Below, one piece after another: positions 33,901 to 49,547 of a stretch of 64,000 nucleotides of DNA. Under the pieces are notes generated by a model. That model was given only the letters and a program-made list of their open reading frames with translations. It ran no database searches and was not told the DNA's origin. Both the position numbers and the translations under genes were made by a program. The stretch spans positions 1,215,465 to 1,279,464 of the forward strand of contig SCFE01000028.1 in assembly GCA_004352715.1 (NCBI GenBank), given 5' to 3'. Position 1 is the stretch's first letter; every line of letters begins with the position of its first letter. This DNA is from Hofstenia miamia (lineage: Eukaryota > Xenacoelomorpha > Acoela).

Positions 33901-36900
33901 TCCTCTCTCCGCTTTTAATATTATTCCTACTGTTCACTTCTCTTGATTTTCCCAATGATTGCTAGGTTGCTTCCTTATTGCTTATTATGCGTTTGTATCT
34001 CTTAGTGACCTACAATAGTTAATTTTTTAAATTGTTTTCGCTTTGTTGAATTCATTTAGTGCCCGTGGTCAATTGCACTAATAAATATTTATATTTCTAT
34101 TCATGATGATTAATACCTATTTTTTAAATTATTTATTCCATTGTTGCGCAAAAACAATAATTTAATGTTTTTTCTAGAAATTCATTTATCGAACTATTTG
34201 AGAACATCGATGGATCTGCTTTCAGAATCCTTTAATGTTATTGTTAGCCATATCAAATTTGCTGTATTGGAGAAGGTTTAGCTAATAATCTTCCATATAT
34301 TATCAGCTTTGTATCCAAAAATTACTCCAGTATTGTTCTACTTTAATCTAGTGTCCTTTTCACTATATTCAATGACTACGTACGCACATATTTGCAAACG
34401 TATGATCTCAATAGACAGAACAAACCCTTTTTATTCCACACTATAATCGGAATATAATAAAATTAATATTTTGTAAATATCTCTACTTTTTTACCCAAAA
34501 TACTGGCATTTCACACTTATATTTTTTAGGATTAGTTTTATGTGGGCTTTCACATAAATAACATCACATTTATTACCCCANTTCCACACTATAATCGGAA
34601 TATAATAAAATTAATATTTGGAAATATCTCTACTTTGACACCCAAAATACTGGCATTTCACACTTATATTTTTTAGGATTAGTTTTATGTGGGCTTTCAC
34701 ATAAATAACATCACATTTATTACCCCATAAGATAAATTTCGAGCAAGGTTGTAGTTTGATACACAATTGCTTCAAAAACAACCAATCCCACGAATTGTTG
34801 TCTAAAATTGGATTTGAAACATTTCTTCAATTCTATTATAGCATTTGATGGTGCATTAAAAGCAAATTGTTTGCTTAGCTTATCTGAATGAATGAAGTCG
34901 CGAATTGGCTTTGTTTTTAAATCAGGCATTTTCACATACATAAAGGATTTTTGCGACTAAATGATGTCTACTACGAGCGGTGTTTGTCTTTTGAGTTTGA
35001 AAAGCATTCTTCCTGCTTCTATTAGTGACTGGAATTATCAATAAATTAAGCCAATCTCTTACTGCTTACTGCTTTAGAACTGTATGCGCTGAAGATAACT
35101 TAAGCGTTGCAAAGAAGTGTGAAAACTAAAAACATTCAAAACCACAATTATTTTTATCATGAAAAACTGTCAAAATGTGAACGAAGGAATATACACAGAG
35201 TCTTAATAAGTATGTCAATTTTAATCTATTGTAATTCTCCATGCTCTATTTTAATGATTTTAAGCGCGATATTTTGCTTCCTGTGTATTTCAATACGAGA
35301 AAATACCTTTATTAATTGGATTTTCAAAACAACCTTCTAAATCAAATTATAATTTTTGATAAACGTCTTCTGGTTAATGTAAACTTATATGCTTTAAAAC
35401 CTATTTTATAAAATTTATCAAAATTATGTTCGTGAATTCACATCATGCGTAGTTAACAATAGTGAAAAAGTTTTATATAAATATAAGATTGCATCAAATG
35501 TAATTTATTTTTATTCAAGCAGGGCATCATACTGTGAAATCTGCTGATTATTTCCTTACATTTCAATCACTGAGCTCACATAGCGTTGAGGGGCCTCGAA
35601 TGCGTCTTATTCCTTATTCAAACTATAGAGTTCATATATTTGTATACCGTAAATTCTCGTGCATAAGCAGCACCCCAAACTTTGAAAGTTGTTTGTTTAG
35701 TTACAAGTATAAGCCACATCCACCATGCCACGCTAATTTTATCATTTAACAAACGCAAGTCTAGCCAATGGATGAAATCAAGTACTTGATATTTTCTAGT
35801 GTCTTGTTGAACAAATTATTTTCAACATTTGCGCATTCTAAGAGGTACCTTAACTCTAAACCTAGTGTATAAGCACACCCCAAACTTTAGAACACAATTT
35901 TAAGTTTACAGGTTTGCCTTATACACGAAGATTTACGGTAGTTTCATTTATATTGAATTCATTGTCAAGATGTAAAATAAGCGTTCAAATCTAGGCAAAA
36001 AGCTATGATTATGCACAGAGGGTAGCGCAATATTTGGGCCAACCAATTCAAGTACTTTTTAACAAAACTTCAAGATCAATGACAACATTTAGACTACTTC
36101 CAAGCAAGTTATGTAGCAGTAGTGAACAAAAATTACTTTAAAAAATTTGAACATCATGTGTAAGTCGATGTTAGGACCACCCTTAATACATGAAAGAATT
36201 CGATCAATAGAACAGGGCGTCATGAAAATATTAAACATTGTAAAGGTTAGGAAACTGTCTGGATCAGTTATTTATAAAATATCATTTTGATTACACAATT
36301 CTCTATCACGATTTTAGCTTGAAAGCATCTAACAAATTATCAAACCTACATTTGCCAAAATTTGTGTATATGAAGACAAAACCTATGAAAACTGCATTCA
36401 TAATACCTTAATAAGTGTCGGAAACCCTCGCTTCTAGTTTTCCCAGTAGCTTTTCAACAATTTCTTGAAAAATTACTCCATCAGAATTCACACCTAGTGT
36501 TTTTGCGATAATGCAATGTTTGTATGAAATTAAACTTATCACACAAATACGAGTAAATTTTTCCAACTTCCACATAGTGGAATTGGTTTAAATGGGATTG
36601 AAGTCTTTTTGCTGTTCCACTGATTTTGCAGTTACTTAAGTAGCCTAAAATGCTAATAGAGCAAATAGTTTTACATGTCACATTTTTCAGCAATGAATTA
36701 GCTATTAGCATTATTTTGTTTATTGTTATTACAGGATTCGCAAATTATGCAAGGTCTCCCGGAATTGCCTGAAATCGGCTTAAAATTTGCAGTTGATTGG
36801 AGCTGAATGTGTGGCTAACATTGTAATCACAAGCCGTCTTCCCGCACGCACTCTCAATAAATCTTGGTTAGGCTGAATTCAAAATTTACGTACAATAGTC

Positions 36901-39900
36901 GGTCGAAAGATATCTATAGATTTTTAATTAATATTTCGTGTAATTAGTTAACTAAATTAACTAATTTCAATATGTGCTCACCTACGTACGTGTAAATTTT
37001 CATTGCTTACATTTAGGAAGATAGGGCTTTCCAAATAGAGGGTCAAATGCCCCCACCCTGTGTCCCTAATTGGCTGCGTGCCTGGTTTTATCATCACTCT
37101 AAATCCGATGACTCGATTAGCATTGTGACGCCAAACTTGGATGCTAGAAATCTAAGACTATACTTTTAATTTAACAGAATGTGGTCATTGAACAAATTGA
37201 AGTTTCCACTTCGGAATCTGGGAAATTATTAAATTAAATATCACTCTTGTATCCATTTCTTTCAATTTGTTTTCCCACTGCGTATTAGTGGTTGGATTTC
37301 GCAATTGTATTGCTAACTGCAACACTGAAATTCAAATTCAAAAGCCATTGTTGTTGGTAATCAATTTGCACTTCACTGCAAAAGTGGAATTTCATTAGTT
37401 TAATGTGTTTAAACAAATATTAATAAATCATTAATCAGGTGTGTAAAAATTATAACATATTTTCACTGTCGTGTTGAATGAAATATTTTGAAACAGGGAT
37501 TGTTCGTTTGTTTTAGAAGCGAAGTTTTTGTGTTTATCCCTGGGTAATGTCCTTCCCTAAGTGTAAGTGTTTTATCATCTAATTTTTGTTGAATTATCCT
37601 GCTCATCATTGCAAATTTGCTGTTTTGTAAAAAATGGAACTTGTAATAGATTTTTTTTCACATTCAAACTTTTGTGCAACTTTTTTTAATTTTTAAAATA
37701 TAATCAAATTTATTTAGAACATTAATTTTCACGCATAGAAAGAATTTTTTATTATATTCAGTTAATAATTAACAATTCAGTTGCAAACACACAGTTATCC
37801 TTTAGTATCAATTGATTTTCATTCTATATACAATTTGAAAACTGCGATTTAACATGTATTCGTTGAAATTACATTGATTAATTTTATAACGTACTATAAA
37901 ACAATAAATCATTCGAAGGCTGTATAAATTGTTTTTTATTGGTTGTACTATCGTATTTTCCTTCTAATAATACGAGGTTTTATCACAAAATTTAGAAACT
38001 TATTTTGGAGGATCGGCTTATTTATCGATCACCAGCTTTCCCTAAAATCATTGGCTACCTAATTATGATGAGTGGAACTAACAACCTATGTAATATTGAT
38101 TCTATTTTGTGTCAATACAATGGGCAGGGATGTCAAATTTGTTTAAAACAGATGAAAAAACCCATGTTTTTTCCTATACACTTCTTATTAGAATAGGAAA
38201 TGCAACCGGACTCAATACACTGGATGATTTAAATTTATTGGTAATTACATTGATTTAGTTAACATATTTTTTATAAGGAGCAGTGCGATTTTGCGAGGCT
38301 CGGTGTTCTTAATTGTGCATGGCCAACCATGCTCCGTGCTTCTTAATAACTAACAAATTTTTATTTTTATTTAAAAAACATTTTCTTGAAAAAAACATGT
38401 TTTTTCAAAAAAACAAAAAAATCTTGTTTAATTGAGGAAAAAACCACGAAATGTACATCCCTGTCAATGGGTTATACATCGCTATAGACCGCGAATAATG
38501 GCATAAAACATGTACACTGACGTTGAAGCAAAACTACAAAAAGCCAGTCACTTTTTAAAAATTTAACCCTCTTATCTGGTGATAATGAGTAATAAATTTC
38601 ACGTTCAGAGCTGAAAAGGGTCCGCTGCTTATTCAGCGGTTCACCTTATTAAATAGTGAATACGATATGCGATTAAATACGTTGTTTATTACTGATTACT
38701 ATAAATATAGTGTATACCGTCGATTTATTGTGCTTAGAATGTGACGAAAGTGTTCAAAGTCATAGTTAAAAGACTTTAGTTTATTCAAGTTCTTATATGG
38801 GGTATTAAGGCTCACAGCTGCTTCATACCAATCATTGTGGACTTTTCAGTATCATATATATTTTTTGCCAAACTTATATTTAGAGTTCAATGAAACACTT
38901 CTCAAAAGGTATCTAGGGCCTTTACTTGAAATCTCGAATTGGTCTCAACTACTCACAACACGTTATCGGTTTTTTCTCCCTTTATGTATCACATTTTTTC
39001 CCATTTTCGCCCATTTTTAAGGTTGTATATTGTCACAAACCTCCATTTACAAAAGTGGTCCGTAACCATTCTGTTCATTGTATATGTTTATTTTATGATA
39101 CTGACATACACGTTTTTGTATATGTGCGTTTCATTAATATTAATATCTAGTTGCTAGTTGTTAGGTGATGTTGCCGCTATTTTTTTGGAAAATCTATTGT
39201 GAAATGTTCTTTGTTCTCTGCGAGAAAATTGTCTTCGCAAAACGAATTTCTTTTTTTCTAATTAGGTCTTAAATATAATATAATTTAAATTATGTTTCAT
39301 TTAATTAAACGAAGTGCATGTACCATCAGAAACACTTTTCCTATTTTCAGAAAACTATCATTATAGTGGGGAATGTAATTTCATGTTATATCATAAAACG
39401 GAAAATGACATCCGTTTGGTCGTAAACCAGAGCTCTATTCCGCTTTCCACGTGGAGTTGTTAACCGATTTATGAACCGTGCCGCATTATTTTGTAGACAT
39501 TTAGATTCTAATTAGCGAACATCAAAGCTTTTTGACTCATATTTGCTTCAATATAATTCAGCCAGTGGTCGTGGTGTATCTAAGTCAGCGTTTGATAATT
39601 TTCATTATGCATTTTTTAGATATTGTCTAAGCATTATTGTTTTTTCTTTTGCAATTGCAATATTTATCTTTTACTGTTCTTATTAATTTTTATTTTTAAA
39701 TTTCGATACCATCGAAATACCGAAAACATTGTTTTTAGTCTGGATTAGAAAACTTTATCCTAGTTTCAGTTGTGTATAACATTTATCGTTCTCAAAGCAG
39801 ACCGCTTCGATGGTAGTGCCATTCAAAATATCATAACATTTTCATAAACATAGCTTGAGGAACCTAAAAGATCTTGATTCACTCTTGAAATAATTTTAAA

Positions 39901-40007
39901 GCCTAATTGAAGGTTTAACTTAACTTTGAAATATAACGGTGGGTGTCTTTAAAGTTTTGAGCATTCAATTTTTGAGGAACATTATACGAATATTCAACAA
40001 CATTGCC

Positions 40008-40045
<38 letters not shown>

Positions 40046-43000
40046 TATAGATNATATAGATAACAAATTATATTCTTATAAATCTGATAGAGGTTAAATT
40101 AGTAGTATTTCAGAGCTTCAGTACGCTATAAAATTTATCAAGGGAAAGCTTAGACACATCACCATAAGCAGATCTATTGCGCAGATTCATGACCGAGTAC
40201 TCTTTTGGAATAATTCATCTAAAGGGTGAGCTCTGGGTGGCTTTTTGATCTTCTGCTACAAATCTGCATCAACCAACTTAATGTAGTCTTTAGCAATACC
40301 AAATGTTTATTCAATTTTCTGTTAATTCCTCCCTATTCCCTACACCGTGCATCCATAGCTAAATGGGTTGTACAGTATTTTTAATTCTGCTTTGTGAAAA
40401 CCCAAGTGCTTCAGTTTTAAAACTAGAATAATGTTTTTGCTGCAGATTTAACCGTTTTTTTATGAGTTTCAAAATTTGTTTTCAAATCAAATCAGTTGCA
40501 AATGTCATTGGGTTTACCCTTTCAATTCGAGATATTCCCAGTACAAGTGCATTATATCTTCATTCTTTCAATGAGAAAATTTTTTTTTTGATTTCTGGCT
40601 ATTGATTTATATATAACTACATAAAAACTACATATTCTAGAAAATGATGAATATAGCAAGTTAATTGTACGAACAGTCCGAATCATATGTGTCCACACGC
40701 AGTATCTATTAAATTGACGTGAAAACATTGCCTTACAATATTGCAAACCATTCATTAAAATATTCAAATTCACACTAAATTAATCATCGACAAAATGATT
40801 TAGGTATTTACATTTAATAATTTTGCTTATTATAAAATATTTATTATTAATATTTTGATTAGCTATGTATAACGTGTTTGGAATCTAAGCTTCGTTATTC
40901 CAATTATTTATCACGTATTAAATAAATTGTGAAACAGTTTGTCATTATATATTTAAAAAATTGAAATTCAGTAAAAAAATAAAAGTTTGATTTAAAGTGT
41001 TACATTTTTTTATTTTTTACAAGTGAAATGGGTAACTCTTGTCAGCGCGTTTTGGATGTGGCTTATACACCCAGAGATGTTTTAATAAATTTTCTCAATA
41101 TTGATCTGACTTTAAGATCGTGTGCCTAAGGTTAGTGCTAATTGAAACTGATTTTTTTCAATAACAGATTTATCTATAATTACAAAAATTTCAACAAACT
41201 AGTCTCCTGCTGTTGCACGTAATATTATTGAATACCTATTTAATGAACTTAAAAAGAAGCGTAAAAGGGTGAGCATTTGCTTGTACAGCATGTAACTTTA
41301 AAATTCTGGCAGTTGTTGTTCGAATGAAATCCTAAACCAATATCTTTAATTTCCTCTTTTGCAGTTAAATTCCTTAATACAATCATTTTTTAATTAAGTT
41401 AATGTTGGAAACGATTGTTCTGTAACTAATGATTTTAAAGGAGAATTATTATTATAGAACATTTAAGGTGAATGTCGAAATTGCAGTGCTCTAACTGTGT
41501 CATTTTTAAGTAGTACATTACTAGGTATTTATCAATGCATTAAAGTCGAAGCTCAATTTATAAATACTTTTTCTAACTCTTAGTAAGTAAAATCGTATCT
41601 TATTAGGTACTGTTTAACAAAGAAAATTAACTGCCCATGAGATGTTTACTCTTTCAATTCTTACAAAAACTATAAATATTGTAAAATCCAATGTAAATAA
41701 CATAAATTACATACAACGTATACTGTATAGACAAAACTAGTCACATCTATTTACTTCAGCAGTGGAAGAAACATCTGCAAACTTGCATAATTTAGAAAAC
41801 TTATTATCAGCATTTCAACACCATCAACTAAATATAGCATCAGTCCATCGTTAGAGCAATTTATTTATATGAGATATTTTAGAATGAATCGCATATGAGG
41901 TGGGAAAAGTAGTAACTGATTCTGAAACTTAGATGCTGATTGTTTTTTGTTATTGAATTTTAGAATCGTTTTTCTTACAAAAATAATTTTCGATAGTTAA
42001 TATGTAAAAAATTTGTCCGCATTATTCATAGTACTATTGATTATCTTATTTGATTTACACATGAAATTCCACAACTAACAAGCACTTTAATGAAATCAAT
42101 TTCGATGCAATTTATTACATTTATTCATATTCCATTCTTATAGAAATTTCTTCAAAGTTGTATATCAATTGTTGCCCATTGAATGTCATGCCCCAGTTAA
42201 TTTTTGCGCATTTTACCATTTATGAAATAATGATTGCGTATATATAATAATATAGCCTAACCTCTATTAAATCCAAAAGATTCCAATCCCGAATTTTTTT
42301 GGGGTGTCGATTTTTGTAGCGGATTGATTGCTCCCCACTGAAAATTAAGTCTTTTTGTGTTGCGCTATTTCATAGACCTCGAAGCAACCACATACAAGTT
42401 GCTGGAACAATTTTACAAAGCTTAATTTATTAAATTTCTATCAGCACTTATTGGTTTTATTAATGAATGGATCCCTGTCAATGAATTGCCATTCATCCTT
42501 AATTATAAAATTACTGTAATATTAATATTTTTTCAATAATTTTCTGCAAGTTAGTGCAAGATAGTTCAATGTAAAGAATTGCGCGCTGTGGGCAAAAACT
42601 CCCACCGCCTTTCTCCCCCTTAAAGATATTTTTATTATATTGTTGAAAACGTGAATTTGAAAAAAATAGTGTAATTTAGAATTTCGTTTAGAATGGAATT
42701 TGTTTTTAGTCTGTTTTTTAAGGGAGATGAAGGCGACAACTTTTACATTGTCGATAGCGGAATATTCCATGTTCTCAAAGTAGAAAATCCTACCAACTCC
42801 AAAGAAATCGACGAATCAGAGCAATCTGTCGTTCACACATATCATGACTCGGGATTCTTTGGAGAGCTTGCGCTTCTGCATGGAGACTTGCGCTCTGCCT
42901 CAGTTAAAGCAGTCACTGATGGAGTTCTTTGGGCTCTCGATCGACATTCGTTCAGAAGTATCATTTTAGCTCATCATTTTAAACGTTGCACTCATCAAGA

Positions 43001-45881
43001 GAAATTTCTTCAACAGGTTCCTCTTCTTCAACCACTCAATGAAGATGAAATTCGAAAGGTATCTCATTACTTACTACTTACTGTTTGAATAGACTTAATT
43101 TTAAATTTTATATTGAAAAGAATATTTAGTTTTCAACATTTAATTTGAAAATTTTATGAACATAAAATTATGTATATATATATATAAATATATATATATT
43201 TATAATTTTTTTTGGATGAGCACGCCTTCTTTTATAAGTCATTGCTTATGTGATGTACACTGTTCAGTATGAACGGTTTAAGTTTATAGCACGTTTATTT
43301 TAATTAATGGTTTCTAATAAATGGTTACTGGAACAGACGTTGACTTCCTTGATGACGTTTATGGCTGAGCTTCAGTCAAAATAGTGAATTTCCTAATTAC
43401 TATGGGCGGGAAAGTATTAAATATAACGTCGTAGGACTTACGCAGTGCAGTAATTGGTCTCCATGGACGCACCCATCCCCGGCATTTATTCTTTAGCTGA
43501 TTTGTATAAAATTAGAATGCGCATTTGTTCCTTATAGTGGAATTGGGGCGGGCAAATGTCTCATTGCTAAAAATATTGTCTCTGTTACAATTTTATTGCA
43601 TGAAGCTTAGATTATTTTAAACGCCATTCTCTTTGAAATAAACGATTTCTTCTTGATCACGCATAATTTGGAAATGTTGGAATTTATTTTATTCGACCGA
43701 ATCTTTCCCAATCCGAAGTTAGGAAGCTATGATTGGAAGAGATCCGACTCATATTTATTCTTATAAGACAGTGGTATAGTCCTATATTTAGAAATGGTGG
43801 GTGAGGGGACGCTGAAAAGATTTAGATTAGCTCTTCTACCACACATGTTATAATTTGGTGCTTTACAATATTTAGTGTGACTTAAATTTCTTTTGTAATC
43901 ATTGGGTTTTGAATAAAGTTATGTGAAATAATATTGTAAAATATAACTAGGGGGTCTTAGGCGACACAGTATATATAAATCCCCGTATGCTACTAACGAG
44001 TTTTGGATTCACAGTGTTTAACTAAACAACATTTGGAGTTCGTTCACTTTTTGTCCACTTCTCATTTTCGGATAAGTTCTCCAGAGCAGATCGATGGTGA
44101 AGTAGCCAAATGTGGCAATTTTATCTACATTTTAAGTGCTTTGAGATGGGTCATTGACGCTGATGAACATCAAAATATCTATTTTATTCCGGAGATTCTG
44201 ACAATTACATGCATGCGGAAGAACTTTCTTTCAGCCTCGGCAGATGACACTGAAATAATGTTCACATACTTTGCTATATCTGTGTTAAAGTTTTTATAAT
44301 AACTTTCGACAATTCAAAGTTATATTTTTTCTATAAATAGTTCAGAATCTTCTTCGATTCCCACCATTAATTGAAAATATTTAATATGCTAAATGTGGAA
44401 AACAGAATTAGACCTGCATTTTCTTTTCAATATCGAATTAGGAATGGTATTGTTCTCATATTTATGATTGGAATACGAAAAGTATGTTATAGTTGTTTGA
44501 GCATCAATGGAGATTATTTTTTAAATATAATTTCATTTTCTACATTTGATCTGCTTTATGTGATGTTCTTCGATATTACCATTTATATTTATGCTTACTT
44601 CTAATTTCTAGAGGTATTTACTTTGTTTGGAATCCTTTCATTTAACAGAATCGCAATTTTCATATCGATGTCGTGATGACTTATAAAATTGAAAAACTTT
44701 GTTAAACCTATATTCCAGTAGATCTATTCATCGAAATTTCTCATGCATTTTTTTACTATGCATGTAGTCATCATTTTAAATATATGTATGAAGATATAGC
44801 ATACTTTGTGTAAATGTACGAATATATGGAAATTTCTCCTCTTGGTTTATGCGCATTATGTATCTCAGATATTTGGCACTGGTGTTTAGCAATTAATTGT
44901 TGGGGTAAAAATGCAACGCAAACGTTGCAATCGACTAGGCTATTCAAAACTGAAGGTACTAACTAAGGAGGCGGGCTTATCAACTGTTATACATAGTTAG
45001 CTCTTAAATGGTGGTGTCATTAATTGATCATCCTATGATTTACTTACCATGTTCCATGACTTGCTGGCAATTGTTAGAATCGCTTGTGTAAGAATGTTGA
45101 TCAGTATGGTTTTCCGGTAATTTACTGTGTAATGTGTGGTAATTGAAGTTTAGAGTGTGAAATTATCTTTTTTTTCTTCGATGTGGTTTCGCACAATTAG
45201 TGTATTTAATTCAAAGAGATAAAATATATTTGCTGTTAAAATGATTTTATCACCAATGATACAGTTGTCATCTTCGTGTGATCTCTATATGCATCCGAGG
45301 TCATGATGTAGATATTCTTTGTTGAGTTTTTAATGTAGATTTATTATATAATATGTCATGTTTAGAAGTCTTATCAATTTACAATAGCTTAGTGCGGTTA
45401 AAAGAATAGCTTAGCTTAAAAACTTTACCAATTGAAGTTTTTTCAATCATAAATTCATTTGCATCTTTAACTCGAAACTAGTCGTGTACCATTTCACTGT
45501 GTTCACCCACATGTTGAAAGGTTCCTATTTTGATGAGCATTCTAATCTTTTGTTACCGGAGAATAGATTATTCTTCCATTTCTAGCTTTTTATTAAAGGT
45601 AGACGTTTAATCAATATCTTATTATGCAACACCTGCTAACAGCATTGTAATGGTAAATTGCTCAACTCTGTCCACTCTTGGATTCTGCACCTATTGATAA
45701 TTTTCTTGAAAAAATCATGCTCAATGCAAATCGGATAAAGCGCTTATCTATTTCAATACTGTACAACACCTTAAGTTTTTTGAATCTGTTTTACTTTTAA
45801 ATATAAAGTGTTAGTTTTAACAAAGTATCTGTGGTGGTGTGAAAATGCAAAGTTGCTTACTTGTGGTTGTATTCATTTAGT

Positions 45882-45918
<37 letters not shown>

Positions 45919-48900
45919 CTGCTAAATATTTTTTAAAAANGTATGAGAATGGTAAACAAATTTCAACCAACTCAGAGCAATGGGAAGTCATTGAATGCAC
46001 CCGAAAATCTGTCACAAAATCAACCATTGAAAATTCACTCAAACGATGGATACTGGAGTTTCTCGGTAATGCAAACATTTGGTGGTTACATTGGTAAATA
46101 GAATAGTAGATAATGATCCTAGATTTTACATTCTTATGTAGGTAGTCTTTTTTTGTAATGCATTTGTTGCCTTTGTTTTCTCCTAATTTAGGCATATTTG
46201 CATAATATATTGATTTTTAATTTTTTAGTTAATTTAGAAAGTATATATTTCATTTCGACCAATTTAAAGTAGTTATTCTATAATAACGAAAATTGTTTAT
46301 ACAAATATAAGAATGAATAATCAACTGGTTTTTCATTTATCCCATGCATAGTACCATAATACATACTGTAGAAAAATATATGGTACCTAAAGTTTAAAAG
46401 GTTTTCTATTTTCGTGTTCAGTAGTTCTGCGTTTTGACCAATTGACTCAACATCACTTAAAGTTTCTGTGATAAATCTTCACACCGATGCTTAATTTATA
46501 TGTTCTCCTTCCAATTAATGTTTCTACTTCTTTGACCATTACCACATTTTTGGAATATTGCCCATTTACCGTTCAGTGCAGTTTTCCGCCTTTTTTATAA
46601 TTTAATTGCGTTCCTGACTAAATATATATGCAACCTGTAGTTGCTACATCAAAAGTTTTTCTGAATTAGGGCATTACTGAATATCTGGCGGTAAAATCGA
46701 ATTCGTTTTAACCCGGTTAGGTGGTTGGATTGATATAATTATTGCAAATGAAGGAAAGACATGCTTTACAAAGTTATCAATGACAATATGCGAAGAATGT
46801 GCATTAGTTAACCAGTGCTTTTGAAGTCATCGCATTGTCATTGAGAAAGTAGAATAAGGCCATTACATAATATACCTTCATACAACTAACGTTAGAAGAT
46901 GTATAATGTACGTTAAAACAAAAAACAAATTCTATATATATATATATATAATGCATTCGAGCAAATAAAACTTGCACTTTGTGTGCACTCCTGGTTAACA
47001 TTAGTATGAACTCCATATTAATTTCAAATATACGTGCTTTATAAGACTAAGTCTAAAAACGTTTGAGGAACTCAAATTGGTTATTTATTTACAGTATTTT
47101 TGGTAGTTTTCCTCATCAATCGAAGTTATTTTATGACGATGAAACATATTTTTGCATTCATGTCATAATTGAGTTGGAGTTAATGTGGAATTCCTTTCTC
47201 TCTGTTGCGCAGGCTATTTCCCTGCTTTAAAGTTTGCTAACTGCTTTGCTGGTTCCCTAACACTAACAAAGTAGACGAATGGAGTACATGGATGCACTCG
47301 ACCGTTATTTGCAGTGATGACCAACTGCTCTCGATTGTTCTACTCTCGCTACACTTCTCTATTATTTTAACAAGTCCCCGTTCATTTATTTTTAAATGTG
47401 TTTTCCTTTTTCTCCAATTATTCTTCATGACGTTCATCTTAATCTCATTTATTATTAATGTGCTGTTTGATCAATCATTCATATTGCAATATTCATAAAA
47501 GTGTTTTACAGTTCGTTACTTGCGTAATCTACAATACCCATTTCATTTAATCAACTTTAGACGGATGCACATTTTAGGTATTTGCCCAATAACAACTAAC
47601 AAATCTCCGTTCGAGTCTGAATTTTCAACATGGTCAAAGGAGAGAAGGGGGTGGGCTTAAACCCGACCTGGTTTTTACCCTGAAACTAACTTAACGTATT
47701 TTTCTGACTTCAAACTTTATATATTAATTTTAAATTATATGAATTTGATATACTTGCTGCACAGTAGAATACTTGAACTAGATGAATGTACTAGATTCCA
47801 CTTGTATATTTGTCTCTTTTACTTTGATGTTTAGTATTCCACTGATTGTAAACCGGTTTCACCTCTGATGTCGTTTGTATAAAAGAGACAAATTTATCAA
47901 CTCAAAATGTTAAAGATGTAATACTGATGATGCTATGCATTTTAGAAAGTCAAGGACATTAATTTCAAGCTTGGAAAAAGGTCGACACAATGTAAATGGA
48001 ATTGTCCTAAAAAGTTTTCTGCATGAGCAAGTCCAAGAATTCAAAATATTGCATTAAGCCCTGCAATAAAAATTTGAAATGCTTTGTTTCACGGTTTCGA
48101 ATACGACTGGTTTGTGGGCATTGCAATCTTTATCCAAATTTGAGCACAAACCTTTGGAAAGAAACCTAATATTGAGATACTTTCTCTAAAAAAGATTAGA
48201 TTTTTCTTATCATAACAGTCATGGGATGTTGGATGTTTTAGCCAAGAAGTGTGAATTATATAAATTGCTAAACGTTTTAGGATAAACGATAGAAGTGTTA
48301 TGTTAAGATTCTGGAATATACTTCATTGGCTGGTATCGCGCTTGTTGAAGAATGTTGATAATACTGAACATTATCAACGGATGTTCACCAAGCAGTTTGC
48401 CTCAATTTGATCATTTTCTGCTAGATATTAGGGCCTTCAAACTGGACAGCCATTTTTGAGAATGAAAAATAAAAACGCTATGATTGGAAGTTCGGATTCG
48501 GATCTCAATTCTATAGAGAATTTGCCTCGAATACTTCATGAATTTTATACAACAATCGGAAGACTACATAAGATACAAAATTTGCAAAATTTCAACAGAT
48601 CGATATCTGATAGAAACTGCATTTTAAATTTTTTATTCTTCTATTTATGTTAGCTAAAATTAGAGTTATATCCAACAGTACCTCAGCTATTTACCATATA
48701 TGCTTAGAATTCAATGGATTTAAGAAACAATACAGAGTATACATGCATAATATATTTGCGCAAAATAATGAACAATGTTAATACTAAGATTTGTTTGACT
48801 AACTCCTCGAACCCCATATTGTAAGTGTAATATAGTATATATATATATATATATATNNNNNNNNNNNNNNNNNNNNNNNNNNNNNNNNNNNNNNNNNNNN

Positions 48901-49510
48901 NNNNNNNNNNNNNNNNNNNNNNNNNNNNNNNNNNNNNNNNNNNNNNNNNNNNNNNNNNNNNNNNNNNNNNNNNNNNNNNNNNNNNNNNNNNNNNNNNNNN
49001 NNNNNNNNNNNNNNNNNNNNNNNNNNNNNNNNNNNNNNNNNNNNNNNNNNNNNNNNNNNNNNNNNNNNNNNNNNNNNNNNNNNNNNNNNNNNNNNNNNNN
49101 NNNNNNNNNNNNNNNNNNNNNNNNNNNNNNNNNNNNNNNNNNNNNNNNNNNNNNNNNNNNNNNNNNNNNNNNNNNNNNNNNNNNNNNNNNNNNNNNNNNN
49201 NNNNNNNNNNNNNNNNNNNNNNNNNNNNNNNNNNNNNNNNNNNNNNNNNNNNNNNNNNNNNNNNNNNNNNNNNNNNNNNNNNNNNNNNNNNNNNNNNNNN
49301 NNNNNNNNNNNNNNNNNNNNNNNNNNNNNNNNNNNNNNNNNNNNNNNNNNNNNNNNNNNNNNNNNNNNNNNNNNNNNNNNNNNNNNNNNNNNNNNNNNNN
49401 NNNNNNNNNNNNNNNNNNNNNNNNNAGACCATACAGAAAAAATGACATGGAAAAAATTCGCCCTGGTGCTAGCGTTTTCAAAACGAAATAACTCACTCGG
49501 AATCGCTAGC

Positions 49511-49547
<37 letters not shown>

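Larger units (their letters stand above)
28373..42722 (+). other. Intron 1 of the PKA regulatory subunit gene
   Basis: This 14.35-kb intron contains the elements listed separately at 32385-32670, 35647-35938 and 38125-38463 and two assembly duplications. Outside these I see only AT-rich sequence, a (TA)n run at 40011-40041 and no convincing coding region on either strand. Confidence 0.75.

Noticed and set aside
44003-44299. 98-codon plus-strand frame
   Set aside because: It is antisense to a hAT transposase remnant that explains its coding-like look.
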